NCBI GenBank assembly: GCA_027317645.1
Contig: DAHVQS010000003.1
Span: forward strand, 28,398-92,397
Reading direction: 5' to 3'
DNA: 64,000 bases
Source: Paenalcaligenes sp021793095
GTDB taxonomy: Bacteria; Pseudomonadota; Gammaproteobacteria; Burkholderiales; Burkholderiaceae_B
The notes under the pieces are model-generated. The model made no database searches. It was given only the letters and a program-made list of their open reading frames with translations, and was not told where the DNA came from. Shown here piece after piece: positions 8,632 to 18,110 of this stretch. The position numbers and the translations under genes are program-made. The first letter of the stretch is position 1, and each line of letters begins with the position of its first letter.

Positions 8632-9999
8632 ATGAGTGATGTAATGATTTCTAATTTGCCTATTTCTGCAAATCAGCACTTTTTTTCTCAGCTGGTACAA
8701 GACGCGCTGGCCGAAGCTAAAAAGCTCGGTGCCACCGATGCGGTCGCGCAGGTTTCCGAAAATCGTGGTTTGTCTGTTTCCGTGCGCAAACAAAAAACAG
8801 AAAACGTGGAGCAGGCGCGTGAGCGTTCGCTCAGTATTACCGTTTTTGATGGCCAAAAGCGTGGTGCTGCATCGACGGCTGATTTTACCCCGCAAGCCCT
8901 ACGTGAAACAGTCGCTGCAGCGTGGCACATCGCGCGTTTTACCGCTGAGGACCCCGCAGCAGGACTGCCAGATGATGAAGATTTGGCCTATCAATACCCT
9001 GATCTGGCGTTGTATCGGCCCTGGCCATTGAGCCCCGAACAGGCCACCCAATGGGCACTACGGGCCGAGCGCGCTGCCCTATCTTACCATCCTGAGATCA
9101 GTAATAGCGAAGGGGCCAGCATAGACAGCTACGAGGGGCATTTTGTGCTCGGCAATAGCCGTGGCTTTCTAGGGGGCTATCCGTATAGCCGTCACAGCAT
9201 CAGTGTATCGCCTATTGCGGGTCAGGGGGCCAAGATGCAGCGTGATTATTGGTACAGCGTGGCGCGCGCTGCACACAAATTAGATAGCCCCGAGCAAGTG
9301 GGGGCGCGTGCTGCCGAGCGCACGGTCTCTCGCCTCAATCCTAGGGTGGCTTCGACCGGGCGCTACCCCGTGATTTTCGAGGCGTCGCTGGCGGCGGGTT
9401 TGTTGGGGTCTTTTGTACGCGCCAATAGTGGCGGGGCGTTATATCGTCAAGCCAGCTTTTTGGTGGATGCCTTGGGTCAAGAGATCTTTGCGCCGCATAT
9501 TCGTATTGTTGAGCAACCCTACCTCCAAGGCGGCTTGGGCAGTGCCCCTTTTGATGGTGAAGGGGTCCGTACCCAAGCCCGTGACATTGTGGCTGCGGGG
9601 CAGTTAAATGGACACTTTTTATCCAGTTATACAGCCCGTAAATTGGGGATGAAGACCACAGGCAACGCGGCAGGGGCACATAATCTCATATTGCAATCGG
9701 ATCACACCACCCCTGATTTAGGGCTGCCCGCCTTATTAAAGGAAATGGGCACCGGCCTTTTGGTGACCGAGCTGATAGGGCAGGGCATCAATATGGTGAC
9801 CGGGGATTATTCACGTGGCGCCTTTGGTTATTGGGTGGAAAATGGCGAAATTCAATACCCCGTCCAAGAGATCACCATTGCGGGCAATTTACGCGATATG
9901 TTCCGTCAGATTGCTTTGGTGGGAAATGACACCTTGGTTCGCGGGGGCCGCAAAACGGGCTCAGTTTTAATTGAGCAAATGGCCATTGCAGGACGTTAG
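8632..9999 (+). CDS. pmbA: TldE/PmbA metalloprotease subunit
   Basis: PmbA (TldE) pairs with TldD to form a cytoplasmic zinc protease that trims modified peptides and degrades CcdA in E. coli. The 455-residue product starts MSDVMISNLP. It shows the family features: an N-terminal VRKQKTENVEQARERSLSI segment, a central NSEGASIDSYEGHFVLGNS-type strand block, and the C-terminal region MVTGDYSRGAFGYWVENG with GNLRDMF. TldD carries the metal-binding residues; none is expected here. The ATG was chosen over an upstream TTG at 8596. It is divergent from the esterase. Confidence 0.94.
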   Translation: MSDVMISNLPISANQHFFSQLVQDALAEAKKLGATDAVAQVSENRGLSVSVRKQKTENVEQARERSLSITVFDGQKRGAASTADFTPQALRETVAAAWHIARFTAEDPAAGLPDDEDLAYQYPDLALYRPWPLSPEQATQWALRAERAALSYHPEISNSEGASIDSYEGHFVLGNSRGFLGGYPYSRHSISVSPIAGQGAKMQRDYWYSVARAAHKLDSPEQVGARAAERTVSRLNPRVASTGRYPVIFEASLAAGLLGSFVRANSGGALYRQASFLVDALGQEIFAPHIRIVEQPYLQGGLGSAPFDGEGVRTQARDIVAAGQLNGHFLSSYTARKLGMKTTGNAAGAHNLILQSDHTTPDLGLPALLKEMGTGLLVTELIGQGINMVTGDYSRGAFGYWVENGEIQYPVQEITIAGNLRDMFRQIALVGNDTLVRGGRKTGSVLIEQMAIAGR

Positions 10000-10135
10000 C
10001 GTGTCGACAGGGCAAGCCATATATGCTCATTAAGTTTGACAGCAGGTGCATAATAATGGATATTGGCATGTTGTAACACACCGTATTATGTGCTTATTTT
10101 TATTCATTACCTGAACGCGAAGGAGGGTCTGCACC

Positions 10136-11248
10136 ATGCAGCGTCGTTCATTTTTAAAAAAGGCAGGCTTAGGTGCTGTCGCTGGTACGGCCGCAGTGGC
10201 TGCTCCCGCAGTTGCCGAGAGTTTGCCAAAAATCAGCTGGAAGATGACTTCTACCTATGGGCCATCTTTGCCGGCGCTATTTAGTACCGCCGAGATGTTT
10301 ACCCAAATGGTCGAAGAGGCCACTGACGGTAATTTTTCAATCCGCCTCTATCCGGCCGGCGAAATTGTCCCCGGTTTTGAGGTCATGGACGCCGTGTCTG
10401 ACGGTACAGTTGAGATGGGCCAAACTGCCTCGTATTACTACTACGGCAAGGACCCCTCTTTTTGTTTTGACACCGCTGTTCCATTTGGTTTAAATGCACG
10501 CCAGATGCAGTCTTGGCTGTTCAATGGGGGCGGTTTAGAGCTGATGCGCGAGCTCTTTGCCACGCGCAATATCGTCAACTTCCCCATGGGTGACACCGGG
10601 ACTCAGATGGGGGGCTGGTATCGCAAAGAGATCAATTCGGTTGAGGACCTCAAAGGGCTCAAGATGCGCACTGCTGGCTTTGCGGGCGAGGTATTGGCGC
10701 GCATGGGTGTGGTGCCGCAGCAGGTACCCCCTGGTGATATTTATCCCTCACTGGAAAAGGGCACGCTAGACGCGGTTGAGTTTGTGGGCCCCATGGATGA
10801 CGAGCGTTTGGGTTTCCAAAAAGTTGCCAAGTACTATTACTACCCCGGCTGGTGGGAGGGGGCAGGTCAGGTTTCGCTCTACGTAAACCAAGATGCCTAC
10901 GAGCAGCTGCCCAAGCAGTACAAGTCCTTGGTTGCCACGGCTTCCCGTGCAGCGGGTCAAAATATGTTGTCCACCTACGATGCTGAAAACCCAGCAGCTT
11001 TGCGTCGCCTGATTGCCAGCGGGGCCGTCCTCAAACCGTTCCCACGTGACGTCATGGATGCCGCTTTTGAGGCATCTAACGAGGTGTACAAAGAGTTCTG
11101 CGAGGCAGACGAGGGCTTTAAAAAGATCTACGACAGCTATATGGCTTTCCGTGATGAGTCCGTACCTTGGTTCCGTGTGGCCGAGGGCTCGTATGACAAC
11201 TTCTTGGGCATTGCATTGGCGCAACAACGTCAGCGTTCTGGCTCATAG
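10136..11248 (+). CDS. Solitary TRAP transporter substrate-binding protein (DctP/TakP-like)
   Basis: This is a 370-residue periplasmic solute receptor of the DctP family. The twin-arginine signal MQRRSFLKKAGLGAVAGTAAV ends at an AxA site near residue 27 (AAPAVAES). Seen are the binding-cleft region LKGLKMRTAGFAGEVLARMGV with the carboxylate-binding Arg, and a GPMDDERLGFQKVAKYYYYPGWWE block typical of the keto-acid-binding (TakP-like) subgroup. A strong AAGGAGG site precedes the ATG. No DctQ or DctM gene is adjacent; it stands alone between pmbA and rplM, so it must work with membrane subunits encoded elsewhere. The Tat signal suggests export as a folded protein. Confidence 0.9.
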   Translation: MQRRSFLKKAGLGAVAGTAAVAAPAVAESLPKISWKMTSTYGPSLPALFSTAEMFTQMVEEATDGNFSIRLYPAGEIVPGFEVMDAVSDGTVEMGQTASYYYYGKDPSFCFDTAVPFGLNARQMQSWLFNGGGLELMRELFATRNIVNFPMGDTGTQMGGWYRKEINSVEDLKGLKMRTAGFAGEVLARMGVVPQQVPPGDIYPSLEKGTLDAVEFVGPMDDERLGFQKVAKYYYYPGWWEGAGQVSLYVNQDAYEQLPKQYKSLVATASRAAGQNMLSTYDAENPAALRRLIASGAVLKPFPRDVMDAAFEASNEVYKEFCEADEGFKKIYDSYMAFRDESVPWFRVAEGSYDNFLGIALAQQRQRSGS

Positions 11249-11294
11249 TCACGTATTGTGTCGCGGATTTGCCGCGTTTTCAGACACAATCCAG

Positions 11295-11325
11295 AGGGTA
11301 GGCATTGATTTGCCTGCCCTTTTTC
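11295..11325 (+). terminator. Rho-independent terminator after the solitary dctP
   Basis: A hairpin AGGGtAGGCA / TGCCTgCCCT with a six-base loop is followed by TTTTTCTTTT. It isolates the dctP gene from the rplM-rpsI operon. Confidence 0.75.
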
Positions 11326-11424
11326 TTTTGTATTTTATTCATGGTATACTTTTTTTCTTTGCGTACGGGCGAGTAATAACGTCTTGGCGCATTTTTATTG
11401 TTATTTTCTTTAAAAGGAACCATC

Positions 11425-11853
11425 ATGAAAACCTTTGTGGCAAAGCCCAAGGAAGTACGGCGTGAATGGTTTGTGGTTGATGCCAAGGATAAAGTCCTTG
11501 GACGTGTAGCCAGCGAAGTTGCACGGCGCTTGCGCGGCAAACACAAGCCAGAATACACTCCACACGTCGATACGGGCGATTATATCGTGGTGATTAATGC
11601 CGCACACTTACGCGTGACCGGCAACAAAGACAGAAACAAAAAGTATTACCGTCATACTGGCTACGTCGGTGGCATCCGCGAGACCAATTTCGAGTCCATG
11701 CAGGCTCGCTTCCCTGGTCGTGCGCTGGAAAAAGCAGTTAAGGGCATGCTTCCCAAGAACTCTCTGGGTTATGCCATGGCCAAAAAACTCAAGGTCTATG
11801 CAGGCGAGGATCATCCCCATACCGCCCAGCAGCCTAAACCACTAGACATCTAA
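11425..11853 (+). CDS. rplM: 50S ribosomal protein L13
   Basis: The 142-residue product starts MKTFVAKPKEVRREW after an AAAAGGAAC ribosome site; a TTG-type start at 11398 is rejected because it extends the conserved N terminus. L13 is an early-assembly protein of the large ribosomal subunit. Conserved segments include VVDAKDKVLGRVASEVARRL, GDYIVVINA and KMLPKNSLG-like text near the C terminus. It is followed 10 bases later by rpsI, the usual two-gene operon. Confidence 0.98.
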   Translation: MKTFVAKPKEVRREWFVVDAKDKVLGRVASEVARRLRGKHKPEYTPHVDTGDYIVVINAAHLRVTGNKDRNKKYYRHTGYVGGIRETNFESMQARFPGRALEKAVKGMLPKNSLGYAMAKKLKVYAGEDHPHTAQQPKPLDI

Positions 11854-11863
11854 GGATATCCTC

Positions 11864-12256
11864 ATGATTGGTGATTGGAATTACGGCACCGGGCGGCGCA
11901 AAAGATCCGTCGCACGTGTGTTCATTAAAAAAGGTAGTGGGCAGATCGTTGTTAATGGTCGCCCTGTTGATGAATATTTCGCCCGTGAAACAGGGCGTAT
12001 GATTGTACGTCAGCCGCTAGACCTGACAGACAACCTCGAGTCCTTTGACATCAAGGTCAACGTACACGGTGGTGGCGAGAGTGGCCAAGCAGGCGCCATT
12101 CGTCACGGCATTACCCGTGCACTCATCCAATATGATGAGTCTCTCAAGGCTCAGCTGCGTCAAGCAGGTTATGTGACCCGTGATGCACGTTCTGTCGAGC
12201 GTAAAAAGGTGGGTCTACACAAAGCACGTCGCCGCAAACAGTTCAGCAAGCGTTAA
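11864..12256 (+). CDS. rpsI: 30S ribosomal protein S9
   Basis: The 130-residue product has the S9 core (YGTGRRKRSVARVFIKKGSG) and the strictly conserved basic tail ending QFSKR, whose terminal Lys-Arg contacts P-site tRNA. It is the second gene of the rplM-rpsI operon and is closed by a strong terminator. Length matches the family. Confidence 0.98.
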   Translation: MIGDWNYGTGRRKRSVARVFIKKGSGQIVVNGRPVDEYFARETGRMIVRQPLDLTDNLESFDIKVNVHGGGESGQAGAIRHGITRALIQYDESLKAQLRQAGYVTRDARSVERKKVGLHKARRRKQFSKR

Positions 12257-12290
12257 TAGCCCTAGCTGTCCGCGATTATTGCTTACCTCA

Positions 12291-12323
12291 CAACGCCCCG
12301 TATTTGCGGGGCGTTGTTGTTTG
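12291..12323 (+). terminator. Rho-independent terminator after rplM-rpsI
   Basis: A 10-bp perfect stem (CAACGCCCCG / CGGGGCGTTG) with a TATTTG loop is followed by TTGTTT. Confidence 0.85.
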
Positions 12324-12447
12324 CATCTTTGCTGCATTTTCATGCGAAATATAGGTTAATCCTGACGTAATTGTTTAATCCTCGCTACAATAGGATGGTG
12401 GCTCATCGATTGGGCGTTGATTCACCATGTTGATATTCGAGGGGGTT

Positions 12448-13515
12448 ATGACGGCTTCGACCTATCCAACCATACGCGCAGGCATTGTTGGCGCCACCGG
12501 TTATACCGGTGTAGAGCTCTTGCGTTTGCTCGGGGCGCATCCGGCAGTAGAGATTCGGGCAGTAACATCACGCACAGAGCAAGGCATGCCTGTGGCCGAG
12601 ATGTTTCCTAATTTGCGCGGTCATGTCGATGCCGTGTTCCAAACCCCGGACGAGGCCGCGCTAGATGAGTGCGATGTGGTGTTTTTTGCGACGCCTCATG
12701 GGGTCGCCATGCAACAAGCTCGCCAGCTGGTGGATCAGGGCATCAAGGTGATCGATTTAGCCGCTGATTTTCGTCTTCAAGAAACGGCGGTATTCGAGCA
12801 GTGGTACAAGCACAAACATGCTTGCCCTGATGTGCTCTCTGAGGCCGTGTATGGGTTAGTAGAGCTGCATCGCGAGCGCATCCGACACGCGCGGGTGGTC
12901 GGTAATCCTGGATGCTACCCCGTGACTGTCTTGCTTGGGCTGGCCCCCTTGTTGCAGCAAGATACGCCTTTAATTGACACCAGCAATATCATTGCCGATT
13001 GCAAATCGGGGGTGTCCGGTGCTGGGCGCAAGGCCTCTATTGGTACTTTATTTGCCGAGACCAGCGATAATTTCAAAGCCTATGGGGTCGGTGGGCATCG
13101 CCACCACCCCGAAATTGTCGAGCAACTGCGCGGCTTAACCCAGGGCCAAGAGGTGGGGCTGACATTCACCCCTCATTTGGTACCGATGATCCGTGGGATG
13201 TTTTCTACTTTATATTTGCGCCTCCTGCCTGAGGCGGTGGACACTGATTTTCAAAAGCTCTACGAGCAGCGCTATGCCGATGAGCCTTTTGTTGACGTGT
13301 TGCCCGCAGGAACTTGGCCCGAGACGCGTTCCGTACGCGCCTCTAATATGCTGCGCATCGCCGTGCAGCGTGGGACCCAAAAAGACGTATTGATCGTGAT
13401 GGTCGCGCAGGATAATTTAGTAAAGGGGGCTGCCGGTCAGGCCGTGCAAAATATGAACCTCATGTTTGGTCTGGATGAGCGGCTTGGATTGCAACAAATC
13501 GCTGTGTTGCCATAA
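12448..13515 (+). CDS. argC: N-acetyl-gamma-glutamyl-phosphate reductase
   Basis: ArgC reduces N-acetylglutamyl phosphate to the semialdehyde with NADPH in arginine synthesis. The product carries the Rossmann motif GIVGATGYTGVELLRLL near the N terminus, the catalytic Cys in VVGNPGCYPV, and the GVGGHRHHPEIVEQL region with its active-site His. The chosen start (MTASTYPT) is close behind a GAGGGGG site; an ATG at 12427 would add seven residues and has no clear site. Length from the chosen start is 355 residues, near the longer ArgC class. It stands as a single gene after the rpsI terminator, with erpA 80 bases downstream. Confidence 0.96.
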   Translation: MTASTYPTIRAGIVGATGYTGVELLRLLGAHPAVEIRAVTSRTEQGMPVAEMFPNLRGHVDAVFQTPDEAALDECDVVFFATPHGVAMQQARQLVDQGIKVIDLAADFRLQETAVFEQWYKHKHACPDVLSEAVYGLVELHRERIRHARVVGNPGCYPVTVLLGLAPLLQQDTPLIDTSNIIADCKSGVSGAGRKASIGTLFAETSDNFKAYGVGGHRHHPEIVEQLRGLTQGQEVGLTFTPHLVPMIRGMFSTLYLRLLPEAVDTDFQKLYEQRYADEPFVDVLPAGTWPETRSVRASNMLRIAVQRGTQKDVLIVMVAQDNLVKGAAGQAVQNMNLMFGLDERLGLQQIAVLP

Positions 13516-13595
13516 AGATTTACCCATTTCTTGAATGTTAAAGCATTGAATGCGCTACAATAGGTACAAATAGATTTAAATGATAGGAGTCATTT

Positions 13596-13961
13596 ATGAG
13601 CATTTCCGAAAAGACTGATTTGCAGGCTCCACCCGCTCCACTGGCATTTAGTGATGCTGCAGCGGAAAAGGTTCGTGAGTTATTGCTTGATGAGGGCAAT
13701 CCTAATCTCAAGCTGCGTGTCTTTGTGCAGGGCGGTGGCTGCTCTGGTTTTCAGTATGGTTTTACCTTTGACGAGGAGACCAGCGGCGATGATACCGTCG
13801 TCGAGCGTGGTGGGGTGCAATTGCTTATCGACCCCATGAGTTTCCAATATCTAGTAGGGGCTGAAATCGACTACAAGGACGACTTGGAGGGGGCGCAATT
13901 TGTCATTCGCAACCCCAACGCCATGACGTCTTGTGGGTGCGGTTCGTCCTTTGCTGTTTAA
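13596..13961 (+). CDS. erpA: Iron-sulfur cluster insertion protein, A-type carrier
   Basis: The 121-residue HesB/IscA-family carrier has the three conserved cysteines: one in GGGCSGFQYGF and the pair in TSCGCGSSF at the C terminus. ErpA delivers Fe-S clusters to targets such as IspG/IspH and respiratory enzymes. A GATAGGAG site precedes the ATG. The position between argC and anmK matches the order in many Burkholderiales and favours ErpA over IscA, which would lie in an isc cluster. Confidence 0.95.
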   Translation: MSISEKTDLQAPPAPLAFSDAAAEKVRELLLDEGNPNLKLRVFVQGGGCSGFQYGFTFDEETSGDDTVVERGGVQLLIDPMSFQYLVGAEIDYKDDLEGAQFVIRNPNAMTSCGCGSSFAV

Positions 13962-13991
13962 TTTATTCGATAGGATGGGTGGCAGCGACGC

Positions 13992-15197
13992 TTAGGCGTA
14001 GTAGCGTGCCCCCAGACATGTTGGCTGACGAGCGCCGGTGACCTGAGGGTGGCCGGCGTTTATTTTTTGGTCATAGGCAAAGGCCAGCCAGGCAAATGCA
14101 TAGGCCTCGAGATATTGAGGGTGCACATCAAACTCGGCGCTGCTATGTACAGTGGCCCCTAGCTGTTGTGCCGCCTGCTGTTGTAAACGCCGCATCAACT
14201 GCGAGTTGAGGGCGCCACCGCCACAAATAATGAGCGTCTGAGTGTCTGGTGCCCACTGAACAAGGGCATCGATAATACTGCGGGTGGTGTACTCGAGCAG
14301 CGTGGCCTGGATATCGGCTGCTGAGACAGAGTGCAAAGATAAGGTCGAGAGCTTTTGCTGTAGCCAAGGGGCATTAAACAGATCTCTACCGGTGGATTTC
14401 GGTGGGGGTAGCTTCAGCCAAGGCTCGGCCAATAAAGCGTTGAGCAAGGTTGGGTGGCAGCGTCCGCTGGCAGCCCAGCGCCCCTCGTGATCATAAGGCT
14501 CATGACGGTGTTGCGCACACCATAGATCCATGAGCACATTGCCTGGGCCGCAGTCAAAACCATAAAAGCTTGGGGCGGGTGCGCCTGGCTCTGCCTGGCC
14601 GGGTTTAGAGGGTTTTTGCCCTGCTAGGCGGGTGATGTTCGCCATGCCGCCAATATTGATGACTGCGCGCGGCTCATGGCCTGTAAAGAGCAAGGCATGA
14701 AAAGGTGGGACCAACGGGGCTCCTTGGCCGCCAGCTGCCAGATCGCGGCTGCGAAAATCAGCAATCACATCAATGCCAGTCTGCTCTGCTAATAATGCCG
14801 GGGCATTGAGTTGGATACTGATGCCCTCATTGGGGTGGTGGCGCACAGTTTGCCCATGGGCCCCAATGGCGATGATGTCGGCGGGGTGGAGGTGTGCCTC
14901 GGCCAATAGCTGCTGTACTGCTTGGCTGTAGTGACCGACAAGTGCTTGGGCAGCGCGGGCACTGCGTAATAATTCATCAGGACCACTTTGGTTGAGGGCC
15001 ATGAGCTCGTGGCGCAAAGCATCGGGCAACGAGATAGAGACCGCATGTTGAAAGTGGGCCGCCGGTATTCGGTCGCTAGGCGGCTGAGACGCCGTCTCGA
15101 TGGCGGTCGCTGGGCTGGATGGGGCCTCAAACCGAGCAAGCACGGCGTCCACACCATCCATGCTCGTCCCCGACATTAAACCAATATACCAGCCCAT
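13992..15197 (-). CDS. anmK: Anhydro-N-acetylmuramic acid kinase
   Basis: AnmK hydrolyses and phosphorylates 1,6-anhydro-MurNAc from cell-wall turnover to MurNAc-6-phosphate in the cytoplasm. The 401-residue product begins MGWYIGLMSGTSMDGVDAVL, the family hallmark. It has the ASKHA phosphate-binding segments GAHGQTVRHHP and INIGGMANIT, the catalytic Asp region FDCGPGNVLMD, and the adenosine-site ICGGGALN. It lies 21 bases downstream of the M23 endopeptidase gene on the same strand, so two peptidoglycan genes probably share a transcript. Confidence 0.97.
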   Translation of the reverse strand: MGWYIGLMSGTSMDGVDAVLARFEAPSSPATAIETASQPPSDRIPAAHFQHAVSISLPDALRHELMALNQSGPDELLRSARAAQALVGHYSQAVQQLLAEAHLHPADIIAIGAHGQTVRHHPNEGISIQLNAPALLAEQTGIDVIADFRSRDLAAGGQGAPLVPPFHALLFTGHEPRAVINIGGMANITRLAGQKPSKPGQAEPGAPAPSFYGFDCGPGNVLMDLWCAQHRHEPYDHEGRWAASGRCHPTLLNALLAEPWLKLPPPKSTGRDLFNAPWLQQKLSTLSLHSVSAADIQATLLEYTTRSIIDALVQWAPDTQTLIICGGGALNSQLMRRLQQQAAQQLGATVHSSAEFDVHPQYLEAYAFAWLAFAYDQKINAGHPQVTGARQPTCLGARYYA

Positions 15198-15218
15198 GCC
15201 TAGGTCTTTTAAGAGGGG

Positions 15219-16541
15219 TTAGTCAGACATGGCCAACAAGCGTTGGTCCGTGCGCTCTTTGAGTAAAGCCAGTTGTTTCTCGTACTGACTGGCTAGCGCC
15301 TGTAGCTTTTCAACCTGCTCTGATTCTAGGGCCCTGGCGGCGGGTAAGTCGACCGACAGTGGATCGACGGGCTTGCCATCGATACGGAATTCATAATGCA
15401 GGTGAGGGCCAGTCGCCCAGCCGGTCGCACCCACGTAACCGATACGCTGGCCTTGTTGGACCTTGGCGCCCTTTTTCAGGCCTGGCTCAAAGCGGCTCTG
15501 GTGGGCATAGAGCGTGCTGTAGCCACTATGGTGTTTGAGGATGATGACATTGCCATAGCCCCGTTGGGTGCCAATGAAATCGACCACGCCATCTGCGGTT
15601 GCTTGGATGGGGGTGCCTTGGGGTGCCGCATAGTCCACACCATTGTGATTACGCCAGCTACCATGGATGGGGTGACGGCGTTTGCCAAAGGTAGAGCTGA
15701 TACGGGTAAATTTGATCGCGTTGCGCAAAAAAGCGCCTTGGATGCTGTTACCCTCAAAATCATAGTAGCTACCACCGCCATCGCCCTCATCAAACCATAA
15801 CGCTTGGTGGGTCTCGCCATCGTTTTCGTACTCGATGGCTAAAATACGCCCAGCCGCAATGGTTTGCCCCTGACTGGTATGGCTTTCGTAGATCACACGA
15901 AAGCGGTCTTCCTTGCGGATGTCTTTGATGAAATCAATTTTACTGCCCAGCACATCGGTCATGGCCAAGGCCACAGAATCCGGGATGCCGGCTTGATCGG
16001 TGGCGCCAAATAGTGAGCTGGTAATGACGCCCTCGGCCATTTTTACCTCGGTTTCAGCGGCAACAGTATGCTCTTTGGCAACAAAGCCATCGCCATCATC
16101 CGGCGTGACCTCGAGCCAGCGGGAAACGACCGTCTCATCCTCTTTGGCTGCAGGGGTGTGATTGTAACGGAGCCACTGAAGCTTGTTGTTTTCATCGACG
16201 GAAACCTGGATGGTGCGCCCGGGATATAGTTTGTAGATAGAGCGGGCGGCCTCGTCATAGGTCAAAAAGTGTTGTAAATCAGGCTCATCGACCTCGAGGC
16301 GCTTGAGGATGGCGGCCAGAGTGTCGCCTTGGCGGATACTCGTTTGATGGATAAAGGGCCCCGTTTGACCTTGTAAACTTTTGATAATTGGGGCTTCTAA
16401 TATCGTGCTGGTATGGTAGATTTCAGGGACAGGCTCTTGGGAGGGTGGGACAACAGCGATGGCGCCAGCGCCTACAAATAACCCGAGAGCAATAGTGAGC
16501 AGTGTTTTTTGTATGAATTTAGGGCGTTTGGGTGGTGTCAT
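15219..16541 (-). CDS. M23 family murein DD-endopeptidase (MepM-like)
   Basis: The 440-residue protein has an N-terminal signal anchor (residues about 12-32, LLTIALGLFVGAGAIAV), a LysM/opacity-associated-like region (IRQGDTLAAILKRLEV near residue 68), an SH3-like middle and a C-terminal LytM peptidase domain. The zinc ligands are visible as HNGVDYAAPQG (HxxxD) and PHLHYEFR (HxH), so it should be catalytically active, unlike EnvC-type activators. It cuts peptide cross-links in periplasmic peptidoglycan. It is divergent from tyrS with 301 bases between, and anmK lies downstream. Confidence 0.93.
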   Translation of the reverse strand: MTPPKRPKFIQKTLLTIALGLFVGAGAIAVVPPSQEPVPEIYHTSTILEAPIIKSLQGQTGPFIHQTSIRQGDTLAAILKRLEVDEPDLQHFLTYDEAARSIYKLYPGRTIQVSVDENNKLQWLRYNHTPAAKEDETVVSRWLEVTPDDGDGFVAKEHTVAAETEVKMAEGVITSSLFGATDQAGIPDSVALAMTDVLGSKIDFIKDIRKEDRFRVIYESHTSQGQTIAAGRILAIEYENDGETHQALWFDEGDGGGSYYDFEGNSIQGAFLRNAIKFTRISSTFGKRRHPIHGSWRNHNGVDYAAPQGTPIQATADGVVDFIGTQRGYGNVIILKHHSGYSTLYAHQSRFEPGLKKGAKVQQGQRIGYVGATGWATGPHLHYEFRIDGKPVDPLSVDLPAARALESEQVEKLQALASQYEKQLALLKERTDQRLLAMSD

Positions 16542-16842
16542 GACGGCTTTTTAGCAGGGGTTGTTTTTGACATCAAAGCATGGGTATATAGCATCGGCCC
16601 ACTACGTTTGTGCACGGGTAGCAGGCCGATAAAACAATAAAAAAAAGAAACACGCCCCGGTGTGATTGCCTTTTTTAGCGCTGTGGCAGATGGATGCCTA
16701 GGTGTAGGATGCGGCTGGGTAAAAAAGGCAGAAATATTAGTTGTGCCGGTATTCTTGCGTGCAAAATATGTTCTAGCAAGTTATCCTAACGCATTCAGAA
16801 GAAATTTTCGAGTCTTTTTGTGTTACATTTGCTAGGTTAATT
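16542..16842. other. Intergenic region between M23 gene and tyrS
   Basis: These 301 bases separate divergent start codons and must hold both promoters. The sequence is AT-rich toward tyrS. I see no convincing small gene, RNA structure or repeat. A TAGG about six bases before the tyrS ATG is the only ribosome-site candidate there. Confidence 0.5.
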
Positions 16843-18072
16843 ATGTCTTCATCAGAGCTACCGATATCTGATGCCGTTCGAGCTGATTTAGAGGTCGTCA
16901 AACGCGGTTGTGATGAGCTCATTGTCGAGTCCGAATTTGCGCAAAAACTCGCCCGCAGTCATCAGACGGGCACCCCTTTGAGAATAAAACTAGGGTTGGA
17001 TCCCACCGCCCCAGATATTCACTTAGGGCATACCGTAGTGCTCAACAAAATGCGCCAACTGCAGGATTTGGGCCATGTGGTGATTTTTCTCATTGGCGAC
17101 TTTACCTCAACAATCGGTGACCCCAGCGGTCGCGATACGACGCGGCCGCCGTTGACGCGCGACGAAATTCAGTTTAACGCCCAGACGTATTACGAGCAGG
17201 CCAGCTTGGTTTTAGACCCTGATAAAACAGAGGTTTGCTATAACTCTAAATGGTGTGATGAGTTAGGGACACGTGGGCTTATTCAGCTGGCTTCTCGTTA
17301 TACCGTGGCACGCATGCTTGAGCGGGATGACTTTACCAAACGTTATCAGCAGCATTTGCCCATTGCCATTCATGAGTTTATCTATCCCTTGTTACAGGGC
17401 TATGATTCGGTGCAGCTTAAGGCTGATTTAGAATTGGGTGGTACCGATCAAAAGTTTAATTTGCTGGTTGGACGTGAGCTGCAAAAAGAATACGGCCAAG
17501 AGCCCCAGTGCATCATGACCATGCCATTGCTTGAGGGGTTAGATGGGCACGAAAAAATGTCTAAGTCACGCGGCAATTATATTGGTGTGACCGAGGCCCC
17601 AGGCAGTATGTTTGGCAAAATCATGTCTATTTCGGATGAGCTGATGTGGCGCTATTATGAGCTGCTCTCATTCCGTTCACTGGCCGAGATCCAAAAATTG
17701 CGTGATGAGATCGCTGATGGACGCAATCCACGTGATGTTAAAGTAGAGTTGGCATTAGAGCTGGTGGCGCGCTTTCATAGCCCACAGCTTGCCCAAAAGG
17801 CACTCGAGGGCTTCGAGGCACAATTTCGCCGCGGCGAGATGCCCGAAGACATGCCCGAGGTGACATTGACTGGTGCACCCAAAAATATTGTCCATATACT
17901 TCGTGAGTCTGGGCTTGTGAGCTCTGGTAGCGAGGGGCAACGCAGTATTGCGCAGCGTGCAGTACGCGTCGATGGCCAGCGGATCGAAGATCGCACACTT
18001 GAGCTCGAGGCCGGGACATATATTTTACAAGTTGGCAAAAGGCGTTTTGCACGGGTTACACTAGACACATAA
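16843..18072 (+). CDS. tyrS: Tyrosyl-tRNA synthetase
   Basis: TyrS charges tRNA-Tyr in the cytoplasm. The 409-residue product has the class I motifs: HIGH-type DIHLGHTVVLNKM near residue 65 and KMSKSRGN near residue 235. A C-terminal S4 RNA-binding domain follows (SIAQRAVRVDGQRIED). Length and the S4 tail match the TyrRS subclass of beta- and gamma-proteobacteria. Confidence 0.97.
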   Translation: MSSSELPISDAVRADLEVVKRGCDELIVESEFAQKLARSHQTGTPLRIKLGLDPTAPDIHLGHTVVLNKMRQLQDLGHVVIFLIGDFTSTIGDPSGRDTTRPPLTRDEIQFNAQTYYEQASLVLDPDKTEVCYNSKWCDELGTRGLIQLASRYTVARMLERDDFTKRYQQHLPIAIHEFIYPLLQGYDSVQLKADLELGGTDQKFNLLVGRELQKEYGQEPQCIMTMPLLEGLDGHEKMSKSRGNYIGVTEAPGSMFGKIMSISDELMWRYYELLSFRSLAEIQKLRDEIADGRNPRDVKVELALELVARFHSPQLAQKALEGFEAQFRRGEMPEDMPEVTLTGAPKNIVHILRESGLVSSGSEGQRSIAQRAVRVDGQRIEDRTLELEAGTYILQVGKRRFARVTLDT

Positions 18073-18110
18073 CCTGTTTAGCGGCTTCACGCATGAAAGA
18101 GGAGTGATGC

